64,000 nt of DNA from AP-15 sp963732095. Its GTDB lineage: Bacteria > Pseudomonadota > Alphaproteobacteria > ATCC43930 > CGMCC-115725. The stretch is from contig CAVSZA010000047.1 of the NCBI GenBank assembly GCA_963732095.1, forward strand, positions 1 through 64,000, read 5' to 3'. The notes beneath the pieces were generated by a model. That model did not search any database. It saw only the letters and a program-made list of their open reading frames with translations, and was not told the DNA's origin. Within the stretch, counting starts at the first letter, position 1. Each line of letters begins with the position of its first letter. The position numbers and the translations under genes are program-made. This document shows positions 28,516 to 36,134 of this stretch, one piece after another.

Positions 28516-29233
28516 CTGACCTCGGTAGCATAGGATTCGTAACGAAACGGCCAGCTTAGCGACTCAGCACTGTTTCGCAATGCACCCGTTCCTTATTCCA
28601 GCCAAATGTCGGAAGATTTTACAGCTCGGAAGGCATGGAGGACTGCACGGAGAGTTCGGCAAATCCCCACTTACACTGATTCCGCTGCTAAATTCTTCAA
28701 TCATTCTCCGCCCCCTTATCGCGTCGGGCTAGCGGTCCCGCGGGGAAATCCACAATTTACACCGGGCAAATCGAGTGCCGGAAAATTTGACATCTTTTGA
28801 TTCTGGCCACAAGCTCACGCCTAACACGATGAAAGAACTTCGCTTTTTTTATGGCCCGATAATTGCTTCAGAATGACGGTACAACCGGAAATCGAGTTGG
28901 CGATTGACCCGGTTCTCACCGCAAGGCGGAGGGATTTCGCTTCGACGATGCCGAGAAAAATGCTCCTCAATCGCTCGCAAATCCCGCGTGAGGTGGGTGG
29001 TGCGGTAGCCGGGAGAGTTCCCATGTGAACCCCTGTGGACGGATACATTGGCTGGGCCCTCGGCCAGACCAACGATGCCCGTGATCCGCCCCTTGAGGAT
29101 CTCCAGCCAACCGCCCCGTAGGGATCGCATTGCAATAGCGGTTAACAATAAGAACAGATCAGCGGCTTGGGATTGTGCTCATCAAGATCTCGATATTATC
29201 GCGCTGAACCGTCGAGGATAGGGGGGACATGAG
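28516..29233. other. about 720-base intergenic region upstream of the sigma-54 regulator
   Basis: No supported gene on either strand; the short frames here have no ribosome site or recognisable product. The region 28600-28800 is visibly more AT-rich than the neighbouring genes. It should contain the promoter of the regulator at 29234. I found no GG-N10-GC sigma-54 promoter in it. Confidence 0.4.
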
Positions 29234-30358
29234 ATGAACACTGAGACCGTCCCGCATCAAAATGGAACGGCGCGCGAGGCAGCGCTGATAGCGCGCGCGC
29301 CCGTCGGCGACCAGGCGTCTTGCGGCGAGGAGGTCCCCGACTCGTCGACTGTCCTCATGGTCGGCAACAGCCCGGTGATGCTGGAGGTGTTCGACCACAT
29401 ACGCAAGTATGCCGCCTGCGAGGTACCGGTGTTGATCACAGGCGAAAGCGGCACCGGCAAGGAGTTGGTCGCCCGAGCCATTCACCACCATTCGGGCCGG
29501 GCAGCCGGGCCCTTTGTGGCGCTCAACTGCGCCGCGGTGCCGGCGACATTAATCGCCTCGGAGCTGTTCGGCTATGAAAAGGGCGCGTTTACCGGCGCCG
29601 CCTCGCGCAAGCGCGGCCATATCGAGCACGCGCAGCGCGGCACTCTCTTTCTCGACGAGATCGGCGACATGCCGATCGACTTGCAGGGCCTCTTGCTGCG
29701 CTTTCTGCAGGAAGGGGAGATCCTGCGCGTCGGCGGACGCCAGCCGATCAAGATCGACGTCCGGGTTGTCGCGGCGACCAATGTGCGGCTTCGCGAGGCG
29801 ATCGCCGCCGGCACGCTGCGTGAAGATCTCTATTACCGTCTAAACGTGCTGACCATCGACCTGCCGCCGCTGCGCGAGCGCGCGGGGGATGTCGAGCTGC
29901 TGGCGACCTATTTTCTGCGCGAGATTGCGCGCGAGCTGCGACGGGAGATGCCGGGCTTCACCCCCGAGGCGATGGCCGGGATGCTGGCGCATCGCTGGCC
30001 CGGCAATGTGCGTGAGCTGATCGCCACGATAAGACGGGCGGTGGTGCTCGCCAACGGGCCGCTGATTGACCTTTGCGACCTGCGCCTCGAAGCGGCGCCG
30101 GGGACGGTTGCCGCCCCTGCCAAGGCTGGCGCGAAACCGCGACGGCAGCCGGCTGCAGCGCGGCCCGAACCGGGCAGCGAGACCGAGCGGGAGAGTATCC
30201 TGCAAGCCTTGCAGGAGAATCGGTTCAACATGACCCGCACGGCCCGGGGCCTCGGCGTCTCGCGGGCTACGCTCTACCGCATGCTGCAACGCAATCGCAT
30301 CGAGCTGGCACAGCAACTCCTCGTGCGGGATGCGGAGCTGGGCGCGCCGGGGGTGTGA
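29234..30358 (+). CDS. sigma-54-dependent transcriptional activator (enhancer-binding protein) without receiver domain
   Basis: A 374-residue protein with a short non-conserved N-terminus (about 38 residues) instead of a receiver or PAS domain. An AAA+ domain follows: Walker A GESGTGKE at 70-77, the sigma-54 contact loop GAFTGA at 117-122, Walker B LFLDEIGD at 138-145 and the DLYYRLNVLTIDLPPLRER sensor region. A Fis-type helix-turn-helix ends it (MTRTARGLGVSRATLYRML, about 325-350). It is co-directional with and just upstream of the amyloid genes and a consensus -24/-12 promoter, so it very likely activates them. With no receiver, control probably works through its own expression or another protein. 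Confidence 0.9.
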   Translation: MNTETVPHQNGTAREAALIARAPVGDQASCGEEVPDSSTVLMVGNSPVMLEVFDHIRKYAACEVPVLITGESGTGKELVARAIHHHSGRAAGPFVALNCAAVPATLIASELFGYEKGAFTGAASRKRGHIEHAQRGTLFLDEIGDMPIDLQGLLLRFLQEGEILRVGGRQPIKIDVRVVAATNVRLREAIAAGTLREDLYYRLNVLTIDLPPLRERAGDVELLATYFLREIARELRREMPGFTPEAMAGMLAHRWPGNVRELIATIRRAVVLANGPLIDLCDLRLEAAPGTVAAPAKAGAKPRRQPAAARPEPGSETERESILQALQENRFNMTRTARGLGVSRATLYRMLQRNRIELAQQLLVRDAELGAPGV

Positions 30359-30432
30359 AGGGGCGTCGACTGTCTCATCGTCCTCGAGTTCAACTGTCTC
30401 ACCGGTCACCCGCCAACACCAAAACGTTATTA

Positions 30433-30450
30433 AGTTAAATAGTTTTAACT
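30433..30450. promoter_or_regulatory. candidate enhancer (UAS) dyad for the sigma-54 activator
   Basis: AGTTAAA and TTTAACT form a perfect 7-base inverted repeat separated by 4 bases, extendable to about 9 bases per arm. It is centred roughly 90 bases upstream of the expected start of the -24/-12 promoter, the usual UAS distance. Two direct ACTGTCTCA words at 30369 and 30393 are additional candidates. Confidence 0.5.
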
Positions 30451-30504
30451 AATAAATTCGTTGTTTCGGGCCGTTGCAAAATCCTCGGTCTGGAAACCGG
30501 CAGA

Positions 30505-30520
30505 TGGCACGGCGATTGCT
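30505..30520 (+). promoter_or_regulatory. sigma-54 (-24/-12) promoter
   Basis: TGGCAC at 30505-30510, five bases, then TTGCT at 30516-30520: an exact match to the TGGCAC-N5-TTGC consensus with the invariant GG and GC ten bases apart. Expected transcription start is near 30531, about 125 bases before the repeat-protein gene. A receiver-less NtrC-type activator gene ends 147 bases upstream. Confidence 0.85.
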
Positions 30521-30655
30521 CTTCGATAATCGGCGTGTAGCGGAACGAGTCAGACGGAACGGCGGATGCCGTCGGTTGTGGCCCGTATGCCCGCCCACGC
30601 AGTCTCGTTACGGGCTCCCGCCGCAGCGGCGGGACAGAAAGAGGGAACATGCGGA

Positions 30656-32047
30656 ATGAGAAAACTTCTTCTTGCCAGCTGCGCGGTAGTCGCTTTGGGT
30701 ATGGGTAGCGCCTACGCGTTAGATGTCGACCTGGCGCAGACCGCGGTCGACGTGACCGGCCAGCACGCAAGTGCGACCACGGGCGCCGGCGGCAATGGCG
30801 GCAACGGCGGACCCACCACGCCCGCGACCACTCCTGGGGGTAACGGCGGCGCCGGCGGGGCAGGTGCCGCGGGCGGCGGCACGGCGACAGCCACCAATAC
30901 CAGCACCGACACCGCCACCCAGACCAGCACCGCCACCAATAGCGGAACCGGCGCCGCCGCCAGCAATAACAGCAAGGCGACCAACATCAGCGGCAATACC
31001 AAGACGATCACGCCGACTGGGTCGCAATCCAACGGCAACACCGGCGGCAGCGCCAGCGCAAACAAGCACAGCACTGCGATCAACGCCAACGGCAATACGC
31101 TGAACAACCGCTCCGGCAATACGAAGACCACGACGGTTTCGGGTGGGCAGAACGCTGCGAACAACGGCGGCCGCGTCACACAGCGCGACTCCAACAACTC
31201 CGACAGCAGTACGCACAATCTGTCAGCGAGCTCGACCGGGAGCTCCGGCGGGACCGCCAGCGCGACTTCCGGCGGTCGGGCAACGAACACCAATAACCAA
31301 AAGACCAATACGCTGACCTCGTCGGGCGCATATAGCCCCAACGCGAATAACGGCGGCCGCAATATCATCAGGGACTCCGGCAACACCACCACCAAAACCA
31401 CGACGCAAAACACGACGGGCTCGATGTTTGGTGCTTCGGCGAACAACGGTGGCAGGAACGATATAAGCGTCAGGGATTCCGGCAACAGCACCACGAAGAC
31501 GAACACGCTGACTGGTACCGGTGGTGCCGGCGATCAATCGCCTGGGGTCACCGCCAATAATGGTGGCAAGGCGAGCGCCGTCAGCGCCGACGGGACGGGT
31601 CCTGGCCAGTGGCTCAGTGCCAACAACGGCAGCAGAATCACCGCAACAAACCGAGATGTTGGCAATACCACCACCAAGAATGCCAATGGAAATGTCGTAA
31701 ACAACATCGATGCCGCCCTGAAAGACTCGGTGGTGGGTGGTGGCACTCTGAGCCAAACGACGACCAACACCAAAACCACTACTTCCACAACGACCGCCAG
31801 CGGTGGGGCGGGATCGTCGTTCAACACCGCGAGCCTGACCGGCAACCGCACTACGCAGAATGCTGCGCAGGCCAGCGCCAGCGGTAACGTGACCATGACC
31901 AACGCGATGGGCGGCCAGGGGATTCTCCAGGCCACCCAGAACACCGGCCCCAACGCGGTGCAGCAGAACTCCGTCGCGCTCACCTCGACGGTCGGCGGCA
32001 ATGGCGGCGGACTCAGCGGGTTCAGCCCGACCTTAGCCACCCGTTAG
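30656..32047 (+). CDS. secreted Asn/Thr/Gly-rich repeat protein, probable Fap-like amyloid subunit (FapC-like)
   Basis: A 463-residue protein from ATG 30656, with GAGGGA upstream. Signal peptide at residues 1-21 (MRKLLLASCAVVALGMGSAY-A). The mature protein has almost no charged or aromatic residues and no Cys. Residues 40-110 are Gly/Ala/Thr-rich. Residues 145-350 carry a repeated core ANNGGR-x(2-5)-RDSGN(S/T)TTKT at about 168, 231, 263 and 323, with partial copies at 150, 206 and 301. The C-terminus has ATQNTGPNAVQQNSV, an amyloid-type Gln/Asn motif also found in the next gene. Context of a C39 peptidase and FapF-like porin points to the major fibre subunit of a Fap-type system. Direct FapC homology is not demonstrable by eye. 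Confidence 0.7.
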   Translation: MRKLLLASCAVVALGMGSAYALDVDLAQTAVDVTGQHASATTGAGGNGGNGGPTTPATTPGGNGGAGGAGAAGGGTATATNTSTDTATQTSTATNSGTGAAASNNSKATNISGNTKTITPTGSQSNGNTGGSASANKHSTAINANGNTLNNRSGNTKTTTVSGGQNAANNGGRVTQRDSNNSDSSTHNLSASSTGSSGGTASATSGGRATNTNNQKTNTLTSSGAYSPNANNGGRNIIRDSGNTTTKTTTQNTTGSMFGASANNGGRNDISVRDSGNSTTKTNTLTGTGGAGDQSPGVTANNGGKASAVSADGTGPGQWLSANNGSRITATNRDVGNTTTKNANGNVVNNIDAALKDSVVGGGTLSQTTTNTKTTTSTTTASGGAGSSFNTASLTGNRTTQNAAQASASGNVTMTNAMGGQGILQATQNTGPNAVQQNSVALTSTVGGNGGGLSGFSPTLATR

Positions 32048-32130
32048 ATGCTCGTTCAATAGCACGATCCGCACTGCGGCTCTCGCCGTGGTGCGGATCC
32101 CTCTTCAACGAACGTCCGGGGTGTAAACGC

Positions 32131-32517
32131 ATGAAGACGTCCGCCACCTTGAGCCTTGTGGCACTGCTGGCTGCGGTTTGTGTGCACGGTTCGTGCCTCG
32201 CAGGCGAGAACAACGTGAATAGTGGAACCGGGAATATCCTCGGTGCGCTGGCCGGATCCGTGGTGCCCACCACCGAACTCAGTCGACAACACGCGCGCGG
32301 CAGCACCAACATCAATTTAAATACCACGGTCAATTCCGACGGGTCGTTCAACTTGGGGGACGTACGCGGCAATGCCGTTGGCGCTAATTCCGCCACCGGT
32401 ACCATTACGACGACTGGCTCGATCAACAACAATACGGGTTTTACAACGGTGTTCCAAAATTCGGGAAACAACTCGCTGTTTCAGCAAAGCACCTCGATTT
32501 ATATCACTGTGCGCTGA
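32131..32517 (+). CDS. small secreted protein, probable Fap-like minor subunit or nucleator
   Basis: 128 residues. Signal peptide at 1-24 (ATLSLVALLAAVCVHGSCLA). The mature part is Asn/Gly/Thr-rich: GSTNINLNTTVN, NLGDVRGNAVGANSATG and the C-terminal VFQNSGNNSLFQQST. That last motif resembles the C-terminal QNTGPNAVQQN of the large upstream protein, suggesting both belong to the same fibre. It starts 83 bases after that gene and 39 bases before the peptidase gene. FapA or FapB is the closest functional analogue by position and composition. Confidence 0.65.
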   Translation: MKTSATLSLVALLAAVCVHGSCLAGENNVNSGTGNILGALAGSVVPTTELSRQHARGSTNINLNTTVNSDGSFNLGDVRGNAVGANSATGTITTTGSINNNTGFTTVFQNSGNNSLFQQSTSIYITVR

Positions 32518-32556
32518 GACGAGCCGCGGCGGCGCTTCGGAACAAACGGGCGTAGC

Positions 32557-33279
32557 ATGACAGCGAAACACGGGAGGCTTCAGTCGACTGCGGCAGCGCT
32601 TTGCTTCGGGGCGGCGGCATTGTCCGCCGTCTCGGCTGGAGCCGGGTCGTTGCTGCTCGAAAATGTCGGAATCGGCGGCGCCGCCTTCACGATGAAGCTC
32701 GAGAGTTTTCAAGAGAAGAAATACAAGGCCACGCTCGCGCAGCAATACGACTTTTCCTGCGGCTCGGCGGCGCTGGCGACCCTGCTGACCTACAATTACA
32801 ACATCCCCGTCAGCGAGCAGGATGTGTTCAAGGACATGTTCGACAAAGGCGACAAGCAGGTGATCGCCGAATCCGGTTTCTCGCTGCTGGACATAAAAAA
32901 CTATCTGACGCGGCGCGGGCTCGAATTGAACGGCTATCGTGCGCCGCTCGAGAAACTCGCCGGCGTGCGGCTGCCCGCGATCGTGCTGGTCAATGTACGC
33001 GGCTACAGCCATTTTGTTGTTCTCGAGGGCATCCGCGACGGTTGGGTGCTGCTCTCCGACCCGGCCAACGGTATGAGAAGTGAGTCGGTCGGCGAGTTCG
33101 AAAGCCAGTGGACCGGGATATTCTTCCTGATCCTGACAAATGCCGAGCAAGCGCAGGAGCGTTTCAACGACAACACGAGATGGGCCGCCGCGCCAGCTCC
33201 GCCTTGGGAATTGTTGCGCTACACGCTCGACCTCGTAACCCTTGCTCGACCCGCCATGCTCGGGCTGGGCCGGTTCTGA
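32557..33279 (+). CDS. fapD: C39 family peptidase, FapD-like
   Basis: A 240-residue exported cysteine peptidase. N-terminal signal (LCFGAAALSAVSAGA). The C39 catalytic set is complete: oxyanion Gln near 62-63 and Cys68 in QQYDFSCGSAAL, His152 in YSHFVVLEG, Asp168 in LLSDPANG. Unlike bacteriocin-processing C39 domains it is not fused to an ABC transporter, matching FapD of the Pseudomonas fap operon. In that system FapD is needed for fibre-subunit processing or secretion. The flanking subunit genes and FapF-like porin make FapD the best assignment. Confidence 0.8.
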   Translation: MTAKHGRLQSTAAALCFGAAALSAVSAGAGSLLLENVGIGGAAFTMKLESFQEKKYKATLAQQYDFSCGSAALATLLTYNYNIPVSEQDVFKDMFDKGDKQVIAESGFSLLDIKNYLTRRGLELNGYRAPLEKLAGVRLPAIVLVNVRGYSHFVVLEGIRDGWVLLSDPANGMRSESVGEFESQWTGIFFLILTNAEQAQERFNDNTRWAAAPAPPWELLRYTLDLVTLARPAMLGLGRF

Positions 33280-33291
33280 GAGCGTTTCGCG

Positions 33292-33934
33292 ATGGAGAGG
33301 ATGCTGCTCGCTGGCGGCGCCCTCATCGCTGCAGGCGTTCTGGTAGGATGTTCCGACAGCCGCATCACGGCGTCCGCTGACCACACAGCCGCACCCCGGA
33401 AGATCGAGCATCGCGTCGCCGATCAGCTGGCGAAGACCACGGTCGGGCAGCGTGTTGCGAGTGCCGCGCTGGACGACCATCAACTCGGCGGGGTCCGCGG
33501 CGGAATGAGCACGGGATCGGGTATGGTGGTGAACTTTTCCTTCCAGGAGGCGACCTACGTGAACCACAACCTGACGCAGAGCATTATCGTGCCGACCATG
33601 ACCATTTCACCCGGCTCGACTCCGGGCTCGGCTGCAACCATCATGGCGAGCAGCTCCGGTGTTGCGGGACTTGGCACCTCTGCGACGCACGTACAGGTGG
33701 GCACTCCGTCTCAGGTAGTTCAATCGGTCGTGAACAATGGCATGACCTCGGTCGTGAGCAGCCTTGGCGGTGGCGGTGTGACAGACCACGTCAGCAACGC
33801 CGCCAACAATCAGCTGGTGCAGCAGGTGATCACCGCGAATATCGGGATCACTGGGTTGAGTTCAGGCGATTCAGCAAGGCGTGGCCTCTACCGTGATGAG
33901 CCGAGTGCAGGCCGCCAACGCGCAGTTTCGCTGA
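33292..33934 (+). CDS. exported lipoprotein-like protein, FapE-like (frameshifted near C-terminus)
   Basis: Starts 12 bases after fapD. The N-terminus has a lipobox-like GVLVGC at residues 16-21. Residue 60 onward shows ALDDHQLGGVRGGMSTG, then VVNFSFQEATYVNHNL and a Thr/Ser/Val-rich region. One extra base near 33865 breaks the frame; corrected, it ends AIQQGVASTVMSRVQAANAQ-FR with a stop at 33934 (about 213 residues). Uncorrected, the frame runs to 33978. Position after fapD and the L-D/S-D/E-x-x-L-x-x-x-x-G motif suggest a FapE-like accessory or minor fibre component; this is inference. Confidence 0.65.
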
Positions 33935-34067
33935 CGCGGACCGCGACAGACGGACGCACCGGTACCGGGAACGTTTGATGAAGAGGATTCGTAGAATTGG
34001 TGAGCGGCGGGCATAGACCGTAAAGGCAGATTGCTCCAGGGGGCCCGAAATCATCGGGGGGCGCTAT

Positions 34068-34418
34068 ATGACTGCGGATCAAGACGGTAAGGTAGAGGTC
34101 AGGCGTAAATCCATAAACTCTGCGTTCGGCAAGCTTACACTTTTACTTGGGGCTTGCCTTCTCTCGACGGGCGCGAGCGCCGCAGGACCGTCGAACCGCA
34201 CCCAAATGCCTCAGCTGCGCACGTTCCTCGCCAGCAGCAACGCGCTTTCCGAAGAAGCCATGGCACGCCAGACCGGAACAGGGCTGCAGCCCCCGGCGAT
34301 TATCACCAACGACCAGGGCGCCGGGCCGAGAGTGCAGCTCTGGGACGAACTGAAAATCGGACCGCTAATCATGCCTGCTACGAGCGGCGTGACGACTGGC
34401 GGTAACACCGCCAAATAG
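34068..34418 (+). CDS. small exported protein of the Fap-like locus
   Basis: 116 residues. A hydrophobic export signal at about residues 22-39 (LTLLLGACLLSTGASAAGP) follows a charged N-terminus, so the true start may be a little downstream of 34068. The mature part contains ALSEEAMARQTGTG, similar to ALDDHQLGGVRGGMSTG in the FapE-like protein, then LWDELKIGPLIMP. It is the last + strand gene before the convergent fapF, with 24 bases between stops. It could be the FapA equivalent. Not recognised as a named family. Confidence 0.6.
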   Translation: MTADQDGKVEVRRKSINSAFGKLTLLLGACLLSTGASAAGPSNRTQMPQLRTFLASSNALSEEAMARQTGTGLQPPAIITNDQGAGPRVQLWDELKIGPLIMPATSGVTTGGNTAK

Positions 34419-34442
34419 GGGCTCGTTGTTCGATCCCCCAAG

Positions 34443-35900
34443 TCACAGAGAGAATCGATACGGAACCTCCAACAGCACTTTCGCCGCCGGCGTATTTGGC
34501 CCCGTTCCGATTCCGACGCTGAGATTGAGCCTCGTAGACTGCGAGATCTGATAACCGAGACCGAAATTGAATGTCCCGAAGGAATAGGGAGATCCCGTGA
34601 TCGCTTGCCCATTGGCGTAGGCGGTAAATACATGCGTCTGCTGATAGCTGAGGGTCAAGGCGGCCCGATCGTTCAAGGCGAAGCCGATCCCAAAGGTGAT
34701 TGCCGGAGCTTCCCCTGGCTGCAGATTGACCTCGGTCGGCGGGCCGCCTTGACGGTCCTGGATCGGTTGGGTCCGGGCGAGGTTATGCTGGAGCTGGAGG
34801 TTGGCGAACAGAACACCCGGAGCGGTCGGAAGCAGCACCGTCAAGCTTGGTGTCAGCTGATAAAAGCCGGTTCCGGTCGCCAGCTGCTTTGGGGTGCCCG
34901 ACAGGAACTGCCCGTTCGGGTCGTTGAGCGTGATGATCGGTACTTGAAACGGGCTCCTTCCGGTGACCGTCTTGAACAGGAAGTTGCCGACAAATATCGG
35001 CCAGCCGCTCTCGCCGGAATTGATTTGGTAGCTGCCGCCGAACTGTACATCGCCGATATCCGTGCCGTTGGCGCTGACCGAAAGCAGCTGGGCGGCGGGA
35101 CCGACGGGGATCAGGCTGCTCGTGCTGCCGGTATTGTAGACAAACGGAACCTTGGCGTTCAGTTCCAGCTGATCGGTGATGCCGGCGCGCGCGGTAACGG
35201 CGGCCGTCGTAATGTTTTGCTCGAAGCGCGTGACAAAGACGTTCCCGAAGGTGATGCCGGGAATGATCTGGAAGCCGTTGACGCCGAGCTGGTTCTGCGC
35301 CCAATAGTCGTATTCGATAGAAGGATCGATCACGATCTGGCCCTTCGGCGTCAGCACGCCACCAACGGTCGACAAGGTCGGAGCGGTTTCCACGACCTGT
35401 CTGGCTTGCTGCTCCTCCGCCGACGGCCCCGAGATGGGGGCCAATTCGCCCCCCGCGGGCGGCGCAGATGCCGCCGGGGCACTGCTCTCCGGCGTGGGCT
35501 GAGGCGCGGGGGACGGAGCGGCGGTCCGAGCCACTTCCGTTCCTGCCGGCCTTGATGGGTTCACGGCGGCAACGGGTGGGACACCGCCTCCGACCGGCGC
35601 CGTCGGGGTCGCAGTCCCCGGCCCCACTCCGGCCGCCCGCAGCTTTCTCAGCTGATCATCGAGCAGTTGGCTCTTTTGGTCGAGCCGCAGGAATTCCTGG
35701 TGAAGCTTCTGCTCGCGCTTCTTGAGGTCGGCCAGCTCCTTTTGGATGGAGGCACGAAGTTGTCTGAGATCCTCGGCGGTATCGTCGGCGAGCGCGGCGC
35801 CGGGCGGCGATACGAGGTACACCCCTCCGATAAGGAGTGCCGTCGCGCTCGACCCGACGCGGTGTTGCATACGAGGGGTGCCGAACCCAAAAATCCGCAT
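34443..35900 (-). CDS. fapF: FapF-like outer-membrane amyloid-secretion porin
   Basis: 485 residues (or 475 from Met11 at 35870). The signal peptide ends near AALA-DDT. Residues 42-90 form a charged heptad coiled coil (RQLRASIQKELADLKKREQK), residues 91-165 a Pro/Ala/Thr-rich linker, and residues 166-485 a beta-barrel beginning VLTPKGQIVIDPSIEY with amphipathic strands such as FEQNITTAAVTARAGITDQL. This coiled coil-linker-barrel order is that of FapF, the trimeric channel that passes amyloid subunits through the outer membrane. Unlike the Pseudomonas operon it is on the opposite strand, convergent with the other genes. I saw no sigma-54 promoter in front of it. Confidence 0.8.
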   Translation of the reverse strand: MRIFGFGTPRMQHRVGSSATALLIGGVYLVSPPGAALADDTAEDLRQLRASIQKELADLKKREQKLHQEFLRLDQKSQLLDDQLRKLRAAGVGPGTATPTAPVGGGVPPVAAVNPSRPAGTEVARTAAPSPAPQPTPESSAPAASAPPAGGELAPISGPSAEEQQARQVVETAPTLSTVGGVLTPKGQIVIDPSIEYDYWAQNQLGVNGFQIIPGITFGNVFVTRFEQNITTAAVTARAGITDQLELNAKVPFVYNTGSTSSLIPVGPAAQLLSVSANGTDIGDVQFGGSYQINSGESGWPIFVGNFLFKTVTGRSPFQVPIITLNDPNGQFLSGTPKQLATGTGFYQLTPSLTVLLPTAPGVLFANLQLQHNLARTQPIQDRQGGPPTEVNLQPGEAPAITFGIGFALNDRAALTLSYQQTHVFTAYANGQAITGSPYSFGTFNFGLGYQISQSTRLNLSVGIGTGPNTPAAKVLLEVPYRFSL

Positions 35901-35994
35901 GCGGCCTGTCCGGTGCAGTTGGCTACGACAATCTTCGCCGACAGGGTAACGCGATTTCGCGATAATTTGGTAAATAATTCTACCTCAGCGGTCG

Positions 35995-36117
35995 CCGCGA
36001 TTTCTCGCAGCTGCGCCCGTCCCAGGGTGCCGAGATCCAACAGGCTCAGGTGGCGCAGGCGGACGAACAACAGGGCGAGGAGCAGCGGGCGATCTTCGAT
36101 CATCCTCTCCGCCGCTA
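35995..36117 (+). pseudogene. internally deleted Spy-family gene, copy 2
   Basis: 36028-36084 matches 26713-26769 of the intact Spy gene at 55 of 57 positions, then jumps directly to sequence matching 27140 onward, ending at the same stop region (CCGCCGCTAG). The hexamer GGAGCA is present at both deletion ends in copy 1 (26764 and 27140), so about 375 bases were lost between short direct repeats. No start codon or signal peptide remains. It is followed by the full-length usp gene just as copy 1 is followed by the usp remnant. Confidence 0.75.
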
Positions 36118-36134
36118 GCGGTCACCGCAGCGGC

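Noticed and set aside
29160..29185. Possible sigma-54 promoter upstream of the activator gene
   Set aside because: The GG and GC are separated by 11 instead of 10 bases and flanking consensus bases are absent.
30712..31506. 264-residue hydrophobic frame antisense to the repeat protein
   Set aside because: Pro/Leu/Val-rich composition is just the complement of Asn/Thr/Gly codons; no start context.
30770..31700. Short repeats considered as a CRISPR array or DNA satellite
   Set aside because: Repeat units are irregularly spaced, conserve codon frame and encode one long signal-peptide protein.
30656..32517. Curli (CsgA/CsgB) rather than Fap subunits
   Set aside because: No CsgG/E/F genes and no regular 18-23 residue curlin repeats; the C39 peptidase and coiled-coil barrel fit Fap instead.
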